From: DASWZN01 sp036404435
Lineage (GTDB): Bacteria; Acidobacteriota; Terriglobia; Bryobacterales; Bryobacteraceae
Reading direction: 5' to 3'
Length of the DNA: 64,000 nucleotides
Assembly (NCBI GenBank): GCA_036404435.1
Contig: DASWZN010000051.1
Coordinates: 190,627 to 254,626, forward strand
In this document: piece after piece, positions 6,976 to 15,187 of the stretch
How the letters are laid out: each line of letters begins with the position of its first letter
Position numbering within the stretch: the first letter of the stretch is position 1
Program-made: the position numbers and the translations under genes
Notes under the pieces: model-generated
Told to the model about the DNA's origin: nothing
Seen by the model: only the letters and a program-made list of their open reading frames with translations
Databases searched by the model: none

Positions 6976-8634
6976 TCATTCCCCGGCCGGTTTCCAATGC
7001 GCCGAATGGTGCACGCCGGTAATCTTCGTGTACAGCCTGCGATCGAGGCGGCGGGCCATGTGGTGCACCACCAGGTACACGGGAAAGCTGACCAGGTACA
7101 GAGAGAGCCCCAGCAGCCCGAGAAAGGCCAGCACGCCGGAAAGAGCCTGAATAGAAGTACGGAGTCCCGGCAGCCCTAGGAATCGCAAAGAGCGCTCAAT
7201 GGGCTCCTGCGCCAGCACCGGCACGGCGTATAGCAGCGTGCCGATGAGCTTCTGGACGGCCAGCAGCGGCGTGCGGGTGTAGAGCGCCAGAGTAAAGAGG
7301 AGGAGGGCCGCAAACACGCCGGCCAACAGCAATGGAACCACGTATCCGGGGTACTTCCTTGCCGATCGCCAAAGAAAGAGCTTCTGCTGCCCGCACTCGA
7401 GATCCCGGCGCATCGCGTCCCGCACCTTCGGCTTGCGCTGGAGGTCGTCTCGAAACAGCGGCGGCGTCCGCAGCGGCGGCTCGGCGCCGGGAGCGAACCG
7501 TTCGGCGATCAGTTCGGGGCAGTACTGCCTGATCTGAGCGTCGATGAGCGTGTAGCCGTGGTACATGAGCGCCTCGCGCTCGACGTAGCTGAACTGGTCC
7601 AGGTCGGTGCGGATGCGTCCGATCGCGGGGATGTAATCGGAGGGGACTCGATTCGTCACTTGCGGCCGGTCCTTCAGGTTCAGGAAGAGGTGTACGAAGG
7701 CGAAGGACTTCGCCGGAGGGTTCTGCCATTGCACCAGCAGCTTGAGCAGCTTGGCGCGGACCTGGAACTGCAGAATGTCGTTCACGCGGGCGTACACGCT
7801 GGTCTCGCCCGTCTTTACCGAGTCTTTCGACTCCATCTGGCCGGAGGCGTCGCTGACCAGCAAGGTGTCGCAGGGAGTTTCGCCCGGAGTGTCGTCCACC
7901 AGCGCCTCGATCCCCTGGTTGTCGCACACGCCGCCGTCGACAAGAGCGTTGCCGTTGATCACCGTCGGAGGGAAGACCACCGGCACGCCGGAAGACGCGC
8001 CCACCACGCGCGAGATCTTGAGCACGTTCTTGTTGACTCGGGAAAGCGCCGCCATCCCGGAGATCGGCACGCGCGAAAAAGCCACGCGTTCCCCCGTCAG
8101 CAGCGAGGTGGTGTTCAGGATGAGATTCGGCCCGTAGATGACCGTGGATTTTGGGGGCACCTGGTCCGGCGTGACGCTGGGAAACTGGTCGAGCGTATCG
8201 CCATCGTAAAACCAGAGGTCGTATTCGCTCTGGATGAGCGTGGCGCGCGCCCCAGTCCGAAAGGGGCGCGAGACGAGCGTCTTGAGAAACAGCCAGGGGT
8301 GGAAGAACGGCGTGTAGATCAGCGCGCGGGTGCGCAGGTTGTGGTCCACGGCGCGCAGGAACTCTTCGGCAATGTCGCCGAAGATCCGCACGCGCTCGGC
8401 GGGATCGGCGCGCTGCGTCTCCTCCATCGCGTGCAGCCGCTGCTCCATCTCGCAGACGTAATAGGCCGCGACGATCGAGCCGCCGGAGACGGCCGAGATC
8501 GCGTCCACGTCCTTCATGATTTCGAGTTCCTCAAGCCGCCGGATGACTCCGAGGTGGAAAATGGAGGCGCGGAAACCGCCTCCGGAGAGAGCCAGGCCGA
8601 TCCTCTTCCTTCGCAGCGGGGGTGCGGGCGTCAT
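6976..8634 (-). CDS. Patatin-like phospholipase with C-terminal membrane segments
   Basis: A 552-residue patatin-family protein. The oxyanion loop GGGFRA is at 18-23, the nucleophile segment AVSGGS holds Ser50, and the catalytic Asp lies in VDGGVCDN at about 232-239. The Ser/Asp dyad hydrolyses acyl ester bonds in lipids. The region after residue ~430 has at least two hydrophobic helices (about 437-460 and 485-510), so the enzyme is probably membrane-bound, longer than simple bacterial patatins. The position before Ser is an Ala rather than Gly in the GxSxG pattern, which occurs in this family. Confidence 0.87.
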   Translation of the reverse strand: MTPAPPLRRKRIGLALSGGGFRASIFHLGVIRRLEELEIMKDVDAISAVSGGSIVAAYYVCEMEQRLHAMEETQRADPAERVRIFGDIAEEFLRAVDHNLRTRALIYTPFFHPWLFLKTLVSRPFRTGARATLIQSEYDLWFYDGDTLDQFPSVTPDQVPPKSTVIYGPNLILNTTSLLTGERVAFSRVPISGMAALSRVNKNVLKISRVVGASSGVPVVFPPTVINGNALVDGGVCDNQGIEALVDDTPGETPCDTLLVSDASGQMESKDSVKTGETSVYARVNDILQFQVRAKLLKLLVQWQNPPAKSFAFVHLFLNLKDRPQVTNRVPSDYIPAIGRIRTDLDQFSYVEREALMYHGYTLIDAQIRQYCPELIAERFAPGAEPPLRTPPLFRDDLQRKPKVRDAMRRDLECGQQKLFLWRSARKYPGYVVPLLLAGVFAALLLFTLALYTRTPLLAVQKLIGTLLYAVPVLAQEPIERSLRFLGLPGLRTSIQALSGVLAFLGLLGLSLYLVSFPVYLVVHHMARRLDRRLYTKITGVHHSAHWKPAGE

Positions 8635-8756
8635 GAATACACCTCAATGTTAGGGATTTACAGAGTATAGACGGTCCCATGGCCGAAATCAAGCGAAAAT
8701 TAAACCCTGCACCGGGCTACGTTGCGCCGCCCGGCGCGGCTTGTGAAGATTGTGGG

Positions 8757-9554
8757 GTGAACCGATTCCCTTACGCCCGGTGGTTGGCTGTGGCGTGGCT
8801 GTCCGCTTGCGTCGCCTCGGCCGCGGAGCTGAAACCGGAGACGGTCGACGCCTTCGACCGCTACGTCCGCGCCGCGGAGACCCGCATCGATGGGCGCCTC
8901 CACGGCCCGGGCTTCCTGTGGGCGGACGATTATCCCGCGCGCCTGAAGGCGGTCCGCGACGGCCAGGTTGTCACAGAGCCGGTGGTGGGCCAGGGCGACG
9001 TCGCGGTGGCCGGCGGCCTGGTCCACGACTGGATCGCCGCCGTCTTTGTGCCGGGCGCGACGCTCGAGCGGACCCTGGCCAGCGTGCAGGATTACGACCG
9101 CGACAAGGTGACGCACCGGCCGGAAGTGATCGACTCGAAGCTGCTCAGCCGGGACGGCAACCACTTCCGCATCTACCTGCGGCTGATGAAGAAGAAAGTG
9201 CTGACCGTGGTGCTCAACACGGAGCATGATGTGCGCTACTTCCCCATCGATGCCAAGCGCTGCCACAGCCGCTCCTACAGCACCCGCATCGCCGAGGTCG
9301 CCGACCCGGGCAGAAGCAGCGAACGCGAGCAGCCCGTGGGGAACGACCACGGCTTCCTCTGGCGGCTGAACTCCTACTGGCGCTTCGAGGAGCGGGATGG
9401 CGGCGTGTATATCGAGTGCGAGGCCATCTCGCTGACTCGCGACGTGCCCACCGGCCTGGGATGGCTGATCGAGCCGATCGTCCGCCAACTGCCCGCGGAG
9501 TCGCTGGTGAATACGCTGCGGGCCACGCGCAACGCGATCGGCGCTCATCCGTAG
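8757..9554 (+). CDS. Secreted hypothetical protein
   Basis: I start the gene at GTG 8757, which gives a proper signal peptide (MNRFPYARWLAVAWLSACVA) with cleavage after an Ala-Ser-Ala motif; the upstream in-frame ATG at 8679 would add 26 residues of unlikely sequence. The mature ~240-residue protein has FVPGATLERTLASVQDY and a C-terminal part with VYIECEAISLTRDVP, reminiscent of secreted START/SRPBCC-like acidobacterial proteins. No catalytic motif is evident and the function is unknown. Confidence 0.75.
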   Translation: MNRFPYARWLAVAWLSACVASAAELKPETVDAFDRYVRAAETRIDGRLHGPGFLWADDYPARLKAVRDGQVVTEPVVGQGDVAVAGGLVHDWIAAVFVPGATLERTLASVQDYDRDKVTHRPEVIDSKLLSRDGNHFRIYLRLMKKKVLTVVLNTEHDVRYFPIDAKRCHSRSYSTRIAEVADPGRSSEREQPVGNDHGFLWRLNSYWRFEERDGGVYIECEAISLTRDVPTGLGWLIEPIVRQLPAESLVNTLRATRNAIGAHP

Positions 9555-9560
9555 CGGCCT

Positions 9561-9583
9561 GGCCGACAGGCCGGAGGCCTGCC
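9561..9583. repeat. GC-rich REP-like palindrome (bacterial 'GCAGGC' family)
   Basis: ggccgACAGGCC-gga-GGCCTGcc, between two convergent genes. Similar palindromes lie at 10695-10713, 27045-27060, 40916-40935, 53177-53196 and 54497-54518. As a stem-loop it could also act as a bidirectional terminator here, although no T-tract follows. Confidence 0.6.
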
Positions 9584-9589
9584 CCACCG

Positions 9590-10672
9590 CTACTTCGCTG
9601 GCTGTTCTTTGGTCTTGTCCTCGGGCAGCTCGTCGGGCGTGAAGGTGATGGTGGCCTCGGCGGTGAACTTGCGATAGAGCCGGAACTCGACCTCGTTCTT
9701 GGAGAGGAACTTCCCTTGGCGTAACTGCACCACGGCCCGGAGCGGCAGTAGATACTCATGGCCGCTTATGGTAGCCAAGTCGTAGTCCAGCGTATCTTGA
9801 GCCTGCTGGATGGGGAAGGTGGGCGGAAGCTCGGCCACTAGCGTGATCCGCACCACCGCCAGCAGGTCGCGGTCCACGAAAACCAGGCCGTGGTAGGCGG
9901 GCACGGTGTCTTGGTTCGAGTGCTCGCTCCTGGAGACGACGTGCCATTTCGAGCGCGGCTGCTCGACCTGGTAGGAATAGACGTACGCGCGGCGGCCGCG
10001 TAGCGTGGCCCAGCGCTCCCAGCGGAAAGAGGCCTCCGTTTCGGGATCGAAGAGCTCCTTCATCATGCTGCCGAACTCGCCGCCCGAGGTCGCGCCGCCC
10101 ACCGACTCATAGGACACGTTGGCGACCGCGCGGTTGTTCACAAACACGAGCTTGTAGTCCTCTTTGTGGTCCACGTAGCTCAGGCGCGAAGTCAGGGTGT
10201 CCGTCGGCGCCCAGAATTCCATGCCATGCGGGTCGACGTAGCGGCGCGTCACTTGAGTGCAGAGGAAGTTGGGCAGCGATTGCGTGTAGTTCATCGCATA
10301 TTCGCGGGCCTGCTCGATCACCTTGTGCTCCTCTTCCGGACTGGGCGGCGGGAGAGGTGGCGGAGGCGGCGGAGTGGGCGTGGGTTGGGGAGGAGCGGAC
10401 AGGGTCTGCGAGGCCTCCCGGAGGGCTTTGAGCGCATCGACGGTCTTGGGTCCGGCGCCGTCTCCCTGCAATTCGTCGATGGTAGCGTCATCGAGCCGCT
10501 GCGTCAGTGTGACCGTGCCGAGATAGGCCGCCACCTGCCGGTCCGGCTGCTTCAATTGGATCGCGGAACGGATAAAGCTAGCCAACTGTTCGACCGTCAG
10601 CTTCGTCGCGGCAGCCAGCCACAGAGACGCTCCGAGCAGCAGGAGCGCCACCCTCAATCGCATACGATTCAT
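9590..10672 (-). CDS. Secreted protein, tandem paralog 2 of 2
   Basis: A 360-residue exported protein with signal peptide MRLRVALLLLGASLWLAAA, an N-terminal helical domain (to about residue 90), a Pro/Thr linker around 93-112 (PTPTPPPPPPLPPP) and a ~250-residue C-terminal domain with FLCTQVTRRYVDP and YLLPLRAVVQLRQG. It is strongly similar along its length to the product of 10717-11811, so the pair arose by tandem duplication. The domain type recurs in Acidobacteriota secretomes but has no known activity. The two genes are 44 bases apart and likely co-transcribed. Confidence 0.85.
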   Translation of the reverse strand: MNRMRLRVALLLLGASLWLAAATKLTVEQLASFIRSAIQLKQPDRQVAAYLGTVTLTQRLDDATIDELQGDGAGPKTVDALKALREASQTLSAPPQPTPTPPPPPPLPPPSPEEEHKVIEQAREYAMNYTQSLPNFLCTQVTRRYVDPHGMEFWAPTDTLTSRLSYVDHKEDYKLVFVNNRAVANVSYESVGGATSGGEFGSMMKELFDPETEASFRWERWATLRGRRAYVYSYQVEQPRSKWHVVSRSEHSNQDTVPAYHGLVFVDRDLLAVVRITLVAELPPTFPIQQAQDTLDYDLATISGHEYLLPLRAVVQLRQGKFLSKNEVEFRLYRKFTAEATITFTPDELPEDKTKEQPAK

Positions 10673-10694
10673 TCTCTCACGCGAGGCGCGCGGA

Positions 10695-10713
10695 GACAGG
10701 CCGATGGCCTGTC
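10695..10713. repeat. GC-rich REP-like palindrome
   Basis: GACAGGCC-gat-GGCCTGTC in the 44-base gap between the two paralogous secreted proteins. The same kind of palindrome follows the downstream copy, so the repeat may have been duplicated with the gene. Confidence 0.6.
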
Positions 10714-10716
10714 CTA

Positions 10717-11811
10717 CTACTTCGGCGGCTCTGGCTTGGTCTTGTCGTCCGGCGGCGTGTCGGGCGTATCGAAGGTGATGGTGGCCACGCCGGTGAACTT
10801 GCGGTAAAGGCGGAACTCGACTTCGTTCTTCGAGTGGTGCGTCCCCTCGCGCATCAGCACGACAGCCCGGAGCGGAAGGAGGTACTCGTGGCCGCTGATC
10901 GTAGCGAGATCGTAGTCCAGCGTATCCTCGACCTGCTGCATCGGAAACTCCGGCGGGAGTTCGGCCACCAGCGTGATCCGCACCACCGCCAGCAGGTCGT
11001 GGTCGACGAAAATCAGGCCGTGGTAGCCGGGCACGGTCTCAGCTTTCGATTCGCCGCCCGAGTCGCGGCCATAGCTCACCTTCCACCTCGAGCGCGGCTG
11101 GGCTACTTGGTAGGCGTAGACGTACGCTCGGCGAGTGCGCAGCGTCGCCCACCGCTCCCAGCGGAAGGAAGCCTCGGTGTTGGGATCGAAAATCTCCGCC
11201 ATCATGCTGCCAAACTCGCCCGCCGAGTTGGCGCCCCCGACGGACCAGATGGACGAGTTGGTGACCGACTTGCCGTTCCTCGACGTCAACTTGTAGTCTT
11301 CCTTGTGGTCCACATAGCTCACGTGGGCGGTGAGGGTGTCCTCCAGCCCCCAGAACTGGGTGGCATGCGGGTCGACGTACCGGCGCGTAATCTGAGTGCA
11401 CAGGAAGTCCGGCAGCGACTTGGTATAGTTCATGGCGTACTCGCGCGCCTGCTCGATCACCTTGTCCTGCTCCTCCGGGCTCGGCGGCGGCACTGACGGC
11501 GGTGGCGGAGGGGGCGGCGGCGTGGGCGTGGGTGTGGACGGAGCGGGAAGAGTCTGCGAGGCAGCCCGCAGGGCCTTCAGCGCTTCAACGGTCTTGGGTC
11601 CGGCGCCCTGCGCACGCAGGTCCTCGATGGTCCGGTCATCGAGCCGTTCGGAGAGAGAGACCGTCGCCAGGTAGGCGGCGACCTCTTTATCGGGATCCTT
11701 CTTCTGAACCTCGGAGCGTACCAAGCTGACCAACTGCTCTACCGTCAGCTTCGTCGCAGCGGGCGACCACAACGACGCTCCGAGCAGCAAGAGCGCGAGT
11801 TTCCATCGCAT
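10717..11811 (-). CDS. Secreted protein, tandem paralog 1 of 2
   Basis: A 364-residue paralog of the downstream neighbour: signal peptide MRWKLALLLLGASLWSPAA, the same LTVEQLV helical start, a Pro/Thr linker at about 94-115 and the shared C-terminal domain with FLCTQITRRYVDP and SGHEYLLPLRAVV. Identity is highest in the C-terminal domain and lowest around residues 165-185 and 230-260, suggesting surface loops under divergence. Function unknown. It is the first gene of the pair on the minus strand. Confidence 0.85.
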   Translation of the reverse strand: MRWKLALLLLGASLWSPAATKLTVEQLVSLVRSEVQKKDPDKEVAAYLATVSLSERLDDRTIEDLRAQGAGPKTVEALKALRAASQTLPAPSTPTPTPPPPPPPPSVPPPSPEEQDKVIEQAREYAMNYTKSLPDFLCTQITRRYVDPHATQFWGLEDTLTAHVSYVDHKEDYKLTSRNGKSVTNSSIWSVGGANSAGEFGSMMAEIFDPNTEASFRWERWATLRTRRAYVYAYQVAQPRSRWKVSYGRDSGGESKAETVPGYHGLIFVDHDLLAVVRITLVAELPPEFPMQQVEDTLDYDLATISGHEYLLPLRAVVLMREGTHHSKNEVEFRLYRKFTGVATITFDTPDTPPDDKTKPEPPK

Positions 11812-11860
11812 ACCACTTCATTGTTGCACGCGAGGCGCTCTTCGCCGCCGTCAGGCCGGT

Positions 11861-12127
11861 CTACTGCACCCGGGCGCGGACGCGTTCGCTCGAGACCAAT
11901 TCCTCGAAAATGGCCAGGACCTGCTTGCGGTAACGGTAGAGGCGTTCGAGGTTCTCGCGGAAGGGAGATTCGTAGACGGGCGATGTTAGCCACTTGGCGA
12001 GCAGCGGGCGCGGAACGTCGATGTCCTGGCGGAGCCGCTCCGGCGAATGGCCGCGCAGGAAAAGGCCGTAGAACACGGCGGCTTCCTTTTGCGGAGCCGA
12101 AGGATCGAATTCATCCTTAGCCGGCAT
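11861..12127 (-). CDS. Small conserved hypothetical protein
   Basis: An 88-residue protein starting MPAKDEFDPSAPQKEAAVFY; the ATG at 12127 is preferred because the 37 upstream in-frame codons look non-coding. It is helical, with LRGHSPERLRQDIDVPRPLL around residues 24-43 resembling a helix-turn-helix. Similar short proteins occur widely in Acidobacteriota. It could be a DNA-binding or adaptor protein; there is no firm evidence. It ends 49 bases before the paralogous secreted gene pair on the same strand. Confidence 0.65.
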   Translation of the reverse strand: MPAKDEFDPSAPQKEAAVFYGLFLRGHSPERLRQDIDVPRPLLAKWLTSPVYESPFRENLERLYRYRKQVLAIFEELVSSERVRARVQ

Positions 12128-12269
12128 AAGACCCGTCCCAGACCCAAAGCGAAATAGCAGTATAAACACGCCGGGAGGGTGGAAGCAAGCGGGGGTGGTG
12201 CGTTGGGGTCGGCCGGCAGCGTGGCAGGCCGGAATCAAAAAGCGCCGCCGCGGTTCGATAAGACTAGGT

Positions 12270-13841
12270 GTGAATACCCGTTGGTTGTCGACCCTCCTGC
12301 TCGTTCTGCTTGGCTCCGCGATTTCGGGGCCCGAACCGCGGCGTCTCCAGTTAAAATCTCGGCCGGTGGGGGCGGTGCAGCCGCTCGGGCGGAAGCCTTA
12401 CGGCCGGCCGCATTTCCTGCTTACTTTCTGGTCCGCGCCACGGCCGGCGGACCTGGCGGCGCTTGAGGAACGCGGTGTTACGGTGGTGGGAGTCGTCCCG
12501 GAGACCGGCCTGATCGTGGCCGCCGATGAAGGAACGCGATTCGACGATCTCGAGATCGCGGAAGCCGGTCAGCTGCGGCTCGAGAACAAGATCAGCGCCG
12601 AGCTGGCCCCGGACGCGACTTGGTTCGTGGTCGAGTTTCATTCCGACGTGCGACAGGCGGACGCCTATGCCGTGCTGCGCGAGAGCCACATGGAGCCGCA
12701 CTATCACCCCGATCTGGTGGCGCGGCACATGCTGGTCTACGGCGACATGGAACGCGCCATGCAACTGGCTGCCATGGATGAGGTGGCTTACGTCTTCCCC
12801 GCATCCGAGGATCTGGTGACGGGCACGCGCGTGCTCGCCTGCGCGGGGGCGCTGACGACTAGCGGAGTCATCGGACAGAACGCCACCGCGGCGACTGGCT
12901 GGAACGGCGCCACTCTGGCCCCGGTCACGCTGGGCTACTCCTTTGGAGCGCTGACCAACCGGCTGCCGGCCGCGCAGGTCCAGTCGGTGATCCTGCAAGC
13001 CTTGGCCGTGTGGGCGCAGTATGTCCAGGTGAACTACGTGCCCGCGAGTTCGACCGCGTCGCGAACCATCGCCATCATGTTCGCCGCGGGGGCGCACGGC
13101 GACGCCTATCCGTTCACCGATACCAGCGTGCTGGCGCACACGTTCTATCCCGCGCCGCCGAATCCGGAGCCGATCGCCGGCGACATGCACTTCGACGCCT
13201 CCGAGAGCTGGGGAATCGGCTCGGGCACGGACCTGTTCAGTGTGGCGTTACACGAAGCGGGACACGCTCTCGGCCTCCCGCACACCGACGTGCCGGGCGC
13301 CGTGATGTACCCGTATTACCAGGTGCAGACCGGCCTCACGCCGGTGGACATCGCCGCGATCCGCGGTCTGTACCCCGCACGTGGGGCTGCCGTGCCGGCG
13401 CCGACTCCGACGCCGACGCCAACTCCGCCCCCAAAGCCAACGCCAACGCCAACCCCGACGCCGACTCCGACACCAAAGCCGACTCCGACACCGACACCAA
13501 AGCCGACCCCGGCACCCACTCCACAGCCGACGCCAAGCCCGACGCCGCCGCCGGTGGATACGGTCGCGCCGTCGCTGACGATTCTGTCTCCTGCGGGCAC
13601 CAGCGTCCTGACCTACCGCGCATCCCTGGTTTTCAGCGGGACCGCTTCGGACAACGTCGGAGTGGTTAAGGTCACGTGGACGGATTCGCTCGGCGACACC
13701 AGGACCGCGATCGGAACGGCCTCCTGGCAGACGGCGGCAATCCCGATGCTCCTGGGAACCAACACGATCACCATCCGCGCTTACGACGCGGCGGGAAACT
13801 GCGGCTGGCGCTCGGTTGTGGTGACCCGGATCAACCCGTAG
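12270..13841 (+). CDS. Secreted matrixin-like (M10) zinc metalloprotease
   Basis: Started at GTG 12270 to give a signal peptide (MNTRWLSTLLLVLLGSAIS); 523 residues. The zinc site HEAGHALGLPH lies at 328-338, followed by the Met-turn GAVMYPYY, the signature of matrixins (HExxHxxGxxH). The preceding ~300 residues contain a propeptide-like region and the conserved TFYPAPP and GDMHFDASE segments of M10A proteases. After the catalytic domain come a Pro/Thr repeat linker (13399-13552) and a ~90-residue Ig/FN3-like domain (SPAGTSVLTYRASLVFSGTA). It is expected to be an exported endopeptidase. Confidence 0.9.
   Translation: MNTRWLSTLLLVLLGSAISGPEPRRLQLKSRPVGAVQPLGRKPYGRPHFLLTFWSAPRPADLAALEERGVTVVGVVPETGLIVAADEGTRFDDLEIAEAGQLRLENKISAELAPDATWFVVEFHSDVRQADAYAVLRESHMEPHYHPDLVARHMLVYGDMERAMQLAAMDEVAYVFPASEDLVTGTRVLACAGALTTSGVIGQNATAATGWNGATLAPVTLGYSFGALTNRLPAAQVQSVILQALAVWAQYVQVNYVPASSTASRTIAIMFAAGAHGDAYPFTDTSVLAHTFYPAPPNPEPIAGDMHFDASESWGIGSGTDLFSVALHEAGHALGLPHTDVPGAVMYPYYQVQTGLTPVDIAAIRGLYPARGAAVPAPTPTPTPTPPPKPTPTPTPTPTPTPKPTPTPTPKPTPAPTPQPTPSPTPPPVDTVAPSLTILSPAGTSVLTYRASLVFSGTASDNVGVVKVTWTDSLGDTRTAIGTASWQTAAIPMLLGTNTITIRAYDAAGNCGWRSVVVTRINP
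13399..13552 (+). repeat. Tandem Pro-Thr coding repeat in the protease linker
   Basis: About 150 bp of near-tandem ccgacn/ccaacn units encoding (Pro-Thr)n interrupted by PKPT and PAPT variants. Such linkers separate exported catalytic and binding domains; tracts of this type change length by slippage. Confidence 0.8.
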
Positions 13842-13860
13842 TCAATGCCTGCACCACACC

Positions 13861-13920
13861 AGCACCGAACCGCGACCGTGAGGGAGCGGTCCACTCGCTA
13901 ACGCTCGTGGTTCCGTGCGG
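13861..13920. repeat. REP-like palindrome, family 2, copy A
   Basis: Imperfect palindrome with arms agcaccgaaccgcg and cgtggttccgtgc and an inner gggagcggtcc/ggaccgctccc-type sequence. The copy at 49281-49339 is the same element inverted, and 17061-17086 is a partial copy. It lies in the convergent gap between the metalloprotease and the LiaF-like gene. Confidence 0.75.
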
Positions 13921-13940
13921 CGCGAAGCGTGAAGCTGGTC

Positions 13941-14639
13941 TCAATTCTTGACGCCCACGCCGCCGAACATAGCGAAGCCCGTGACCACCAGGCGCTTGAT
14001 TTCGACGCCTTCGCCGGGCGAGGGATGATGTGTCTCGTCCGTGTAGCCGCCCAGCAGCGGAACTCCGTGGATGAAGACGCTCCACGAGGGAGGCACCCGG
14101 ATCTCGATGCCGCCGAACAGCGCGTTGGCGTGGATGACGGCCTCGCTTACCTGCATGGCGGCCTTGCGCAAATCGACCTGGCAGCCGCCAAACACGGCGA
14201 AGACTTCCCCGCCCCGAAAATCCGTGGTGTCGCTCTTGAACTCCCCGCCCCCGAGAACCGCAAGCTCGTTAAGGGCGCCGGCCGTCCTGATGGCCGGCCG
14301 CTCGGAGGGTCCCTCAATCGATCGCCAGACCAGCAGCAACCCAGCCAGGATCAGCGCGAGCGGCCACAGAGTGCGGAAGGAAACCTGCACGTAGTCGAGG
14401 CGGTCGAGAATGAGAAGGATTCCGGCCGCGGCCAGGATGCCGCCCCAAACCCGGCCCGAGCCCGAACTGGAAAGCGCCAGCTTGAACAGGCCCACCGCGA
14501 GCAGCGCCGCAGGCCAGAAGAAGGGATAGATTCGCGAGGCGTCGATGAAGCCCTGGCGGTCCAGAAACAGGATCGTGCCAAAGGTCAGGATGATCAACCC
14601 GAGCACCAGTGCCGGCGTGACAGGCGGTCTGGAATTCAT
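13941..14639 (-). CDS. LiaF-like membrane protein (paralog 1, orphan)
   Basis: A 232-residue protein with about four N-terminal membrane helices (residues ~8-25, 33-55, 62-80, 88-105), the LiaI/LiaF-type transmembrane region, and a soluble C-terminal beta-rich domain (about 120-232) with GGGEFKSDTTDFRGGEVFAV and FGGIEIRVPPSWSV as in LiaF/DUF2154. In Firmicutes LiaF restrains the LiaS kinase and responds to cell-wall stress. This copy has no adjacent kinase, but its paralog at 26251-26949 does, and both share an upstream element (14655-14694), so it may be part of the same regulon. Confidence 0.85.
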   Translation of the reverse strand: MNSRPPVTPALVLGLIILTFGTILFLDRQGFIDASRIYPFFWPAALLAVGLFKLALSSSGSGRVWGGILAAAGILLILDRLDYVQVSFRTLWPLALILAGLLLVWRSIEGPSERPAIRTAGALNELAVLGGGEFKSDTTDFRGGEVFAVFGGCQVDLRKAAMQVSEAVIHANALFGGIEIRVPPSWSVFIHGVPLLGGYTDETHHPSPGEGVEIKRLVVTGFAMFGGVGVKN

Positions 14640-14654
14640 AGGCCTCCAGTAGGA

Positions 14655-14694
14655 AGACTATCATCCCGCAGGCGAACGCCGCCGCGCTTTTCGG
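14655..14694 (-). promoter_or_regulatory. Bipartite element shared by both LiaF-like genes, copy 1
   Basis: Minus strand: CCGAAAAGC (14694-14686), 21 unconserved bases, ATGATAGTCT (14664-14655), then a GGAG ribosome site and the ATG. The same two blocks with exactly the same 21-base spacing precede the paralog (26968-27007). Conserved blocks flanking an unconserved spacer argue for a binding site or promoter rather than mere recent duplication. Confidence 0.6.
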
Positions 14695-14765
14695 CCGGCT
14701 GCGGCGGCAGACCGGCGAGCGGCGAAGGGGCCCGCGAGCAACCGGACCCGCTGAACGGAGGAGCC

Positions 14766-15184
14766 TCACTTGATCTTGGGGACGAACTTGATGTTGAACA
14801 CTTCGTTGATCGTACCTTCTGCCCGTTGACCTTCCTGGTCTTGACCGTGTAGTAAGCTTTGATGCGCATTTGCGCGCCCGTGCGCAAGAGATCTGCCATC
14901 TTCACTTCCCGGTACGCGCCGTCGGCCATCCGCCACCTATACCCTTTTTGCAGCACGCCGACGAAGGTCTGCTCCTTGTCGCCTTTCTTGTAGGTTAAGG
15001 TGAACTCGCGCGTGTCTTCGTTGACGGAATTGATTTCACCGATCCACGCAGCGCCGGAGTAGCCGAGCGGGTAATAGTCCGCCTCCGCGGCAACCTGCTG
15101 CGCCAGGCATGCTGCGGTCCACAGGAACAGGGACCAAAGCGCAACCACCAACGGCCGTGATGGTGCCCCGCGGTCTGAGATCAC
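14766..15184 (-). pseudogene. Secreted hypothetical protein with a C-terminal frameshift
   Basis: The frame from 15184 encodes an export signal (about residues 10-30) and a small domain up to VKTRKVNGQKV. After that the frame becomes Ser/Pro-rich and runs on into the next gene to 14636. The adjacent frame instead reads TINEVFNIKFVPKIK and stops at 14766-14768, a far more protein-like ending. One base appears to be missing around 14812-14818. This may be a recent mutation or an assembly error. Family and function are unknown. Confidence 0.6.
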
Positions 15185-15187
15185 CCG

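Noticed and set aside
7196..7927. 243-codon minus-strand frame within the patatin gene
   Set aside because: An out-of-frame shadow of a clear patatin-like protein with arginine- and proline-rich composition.
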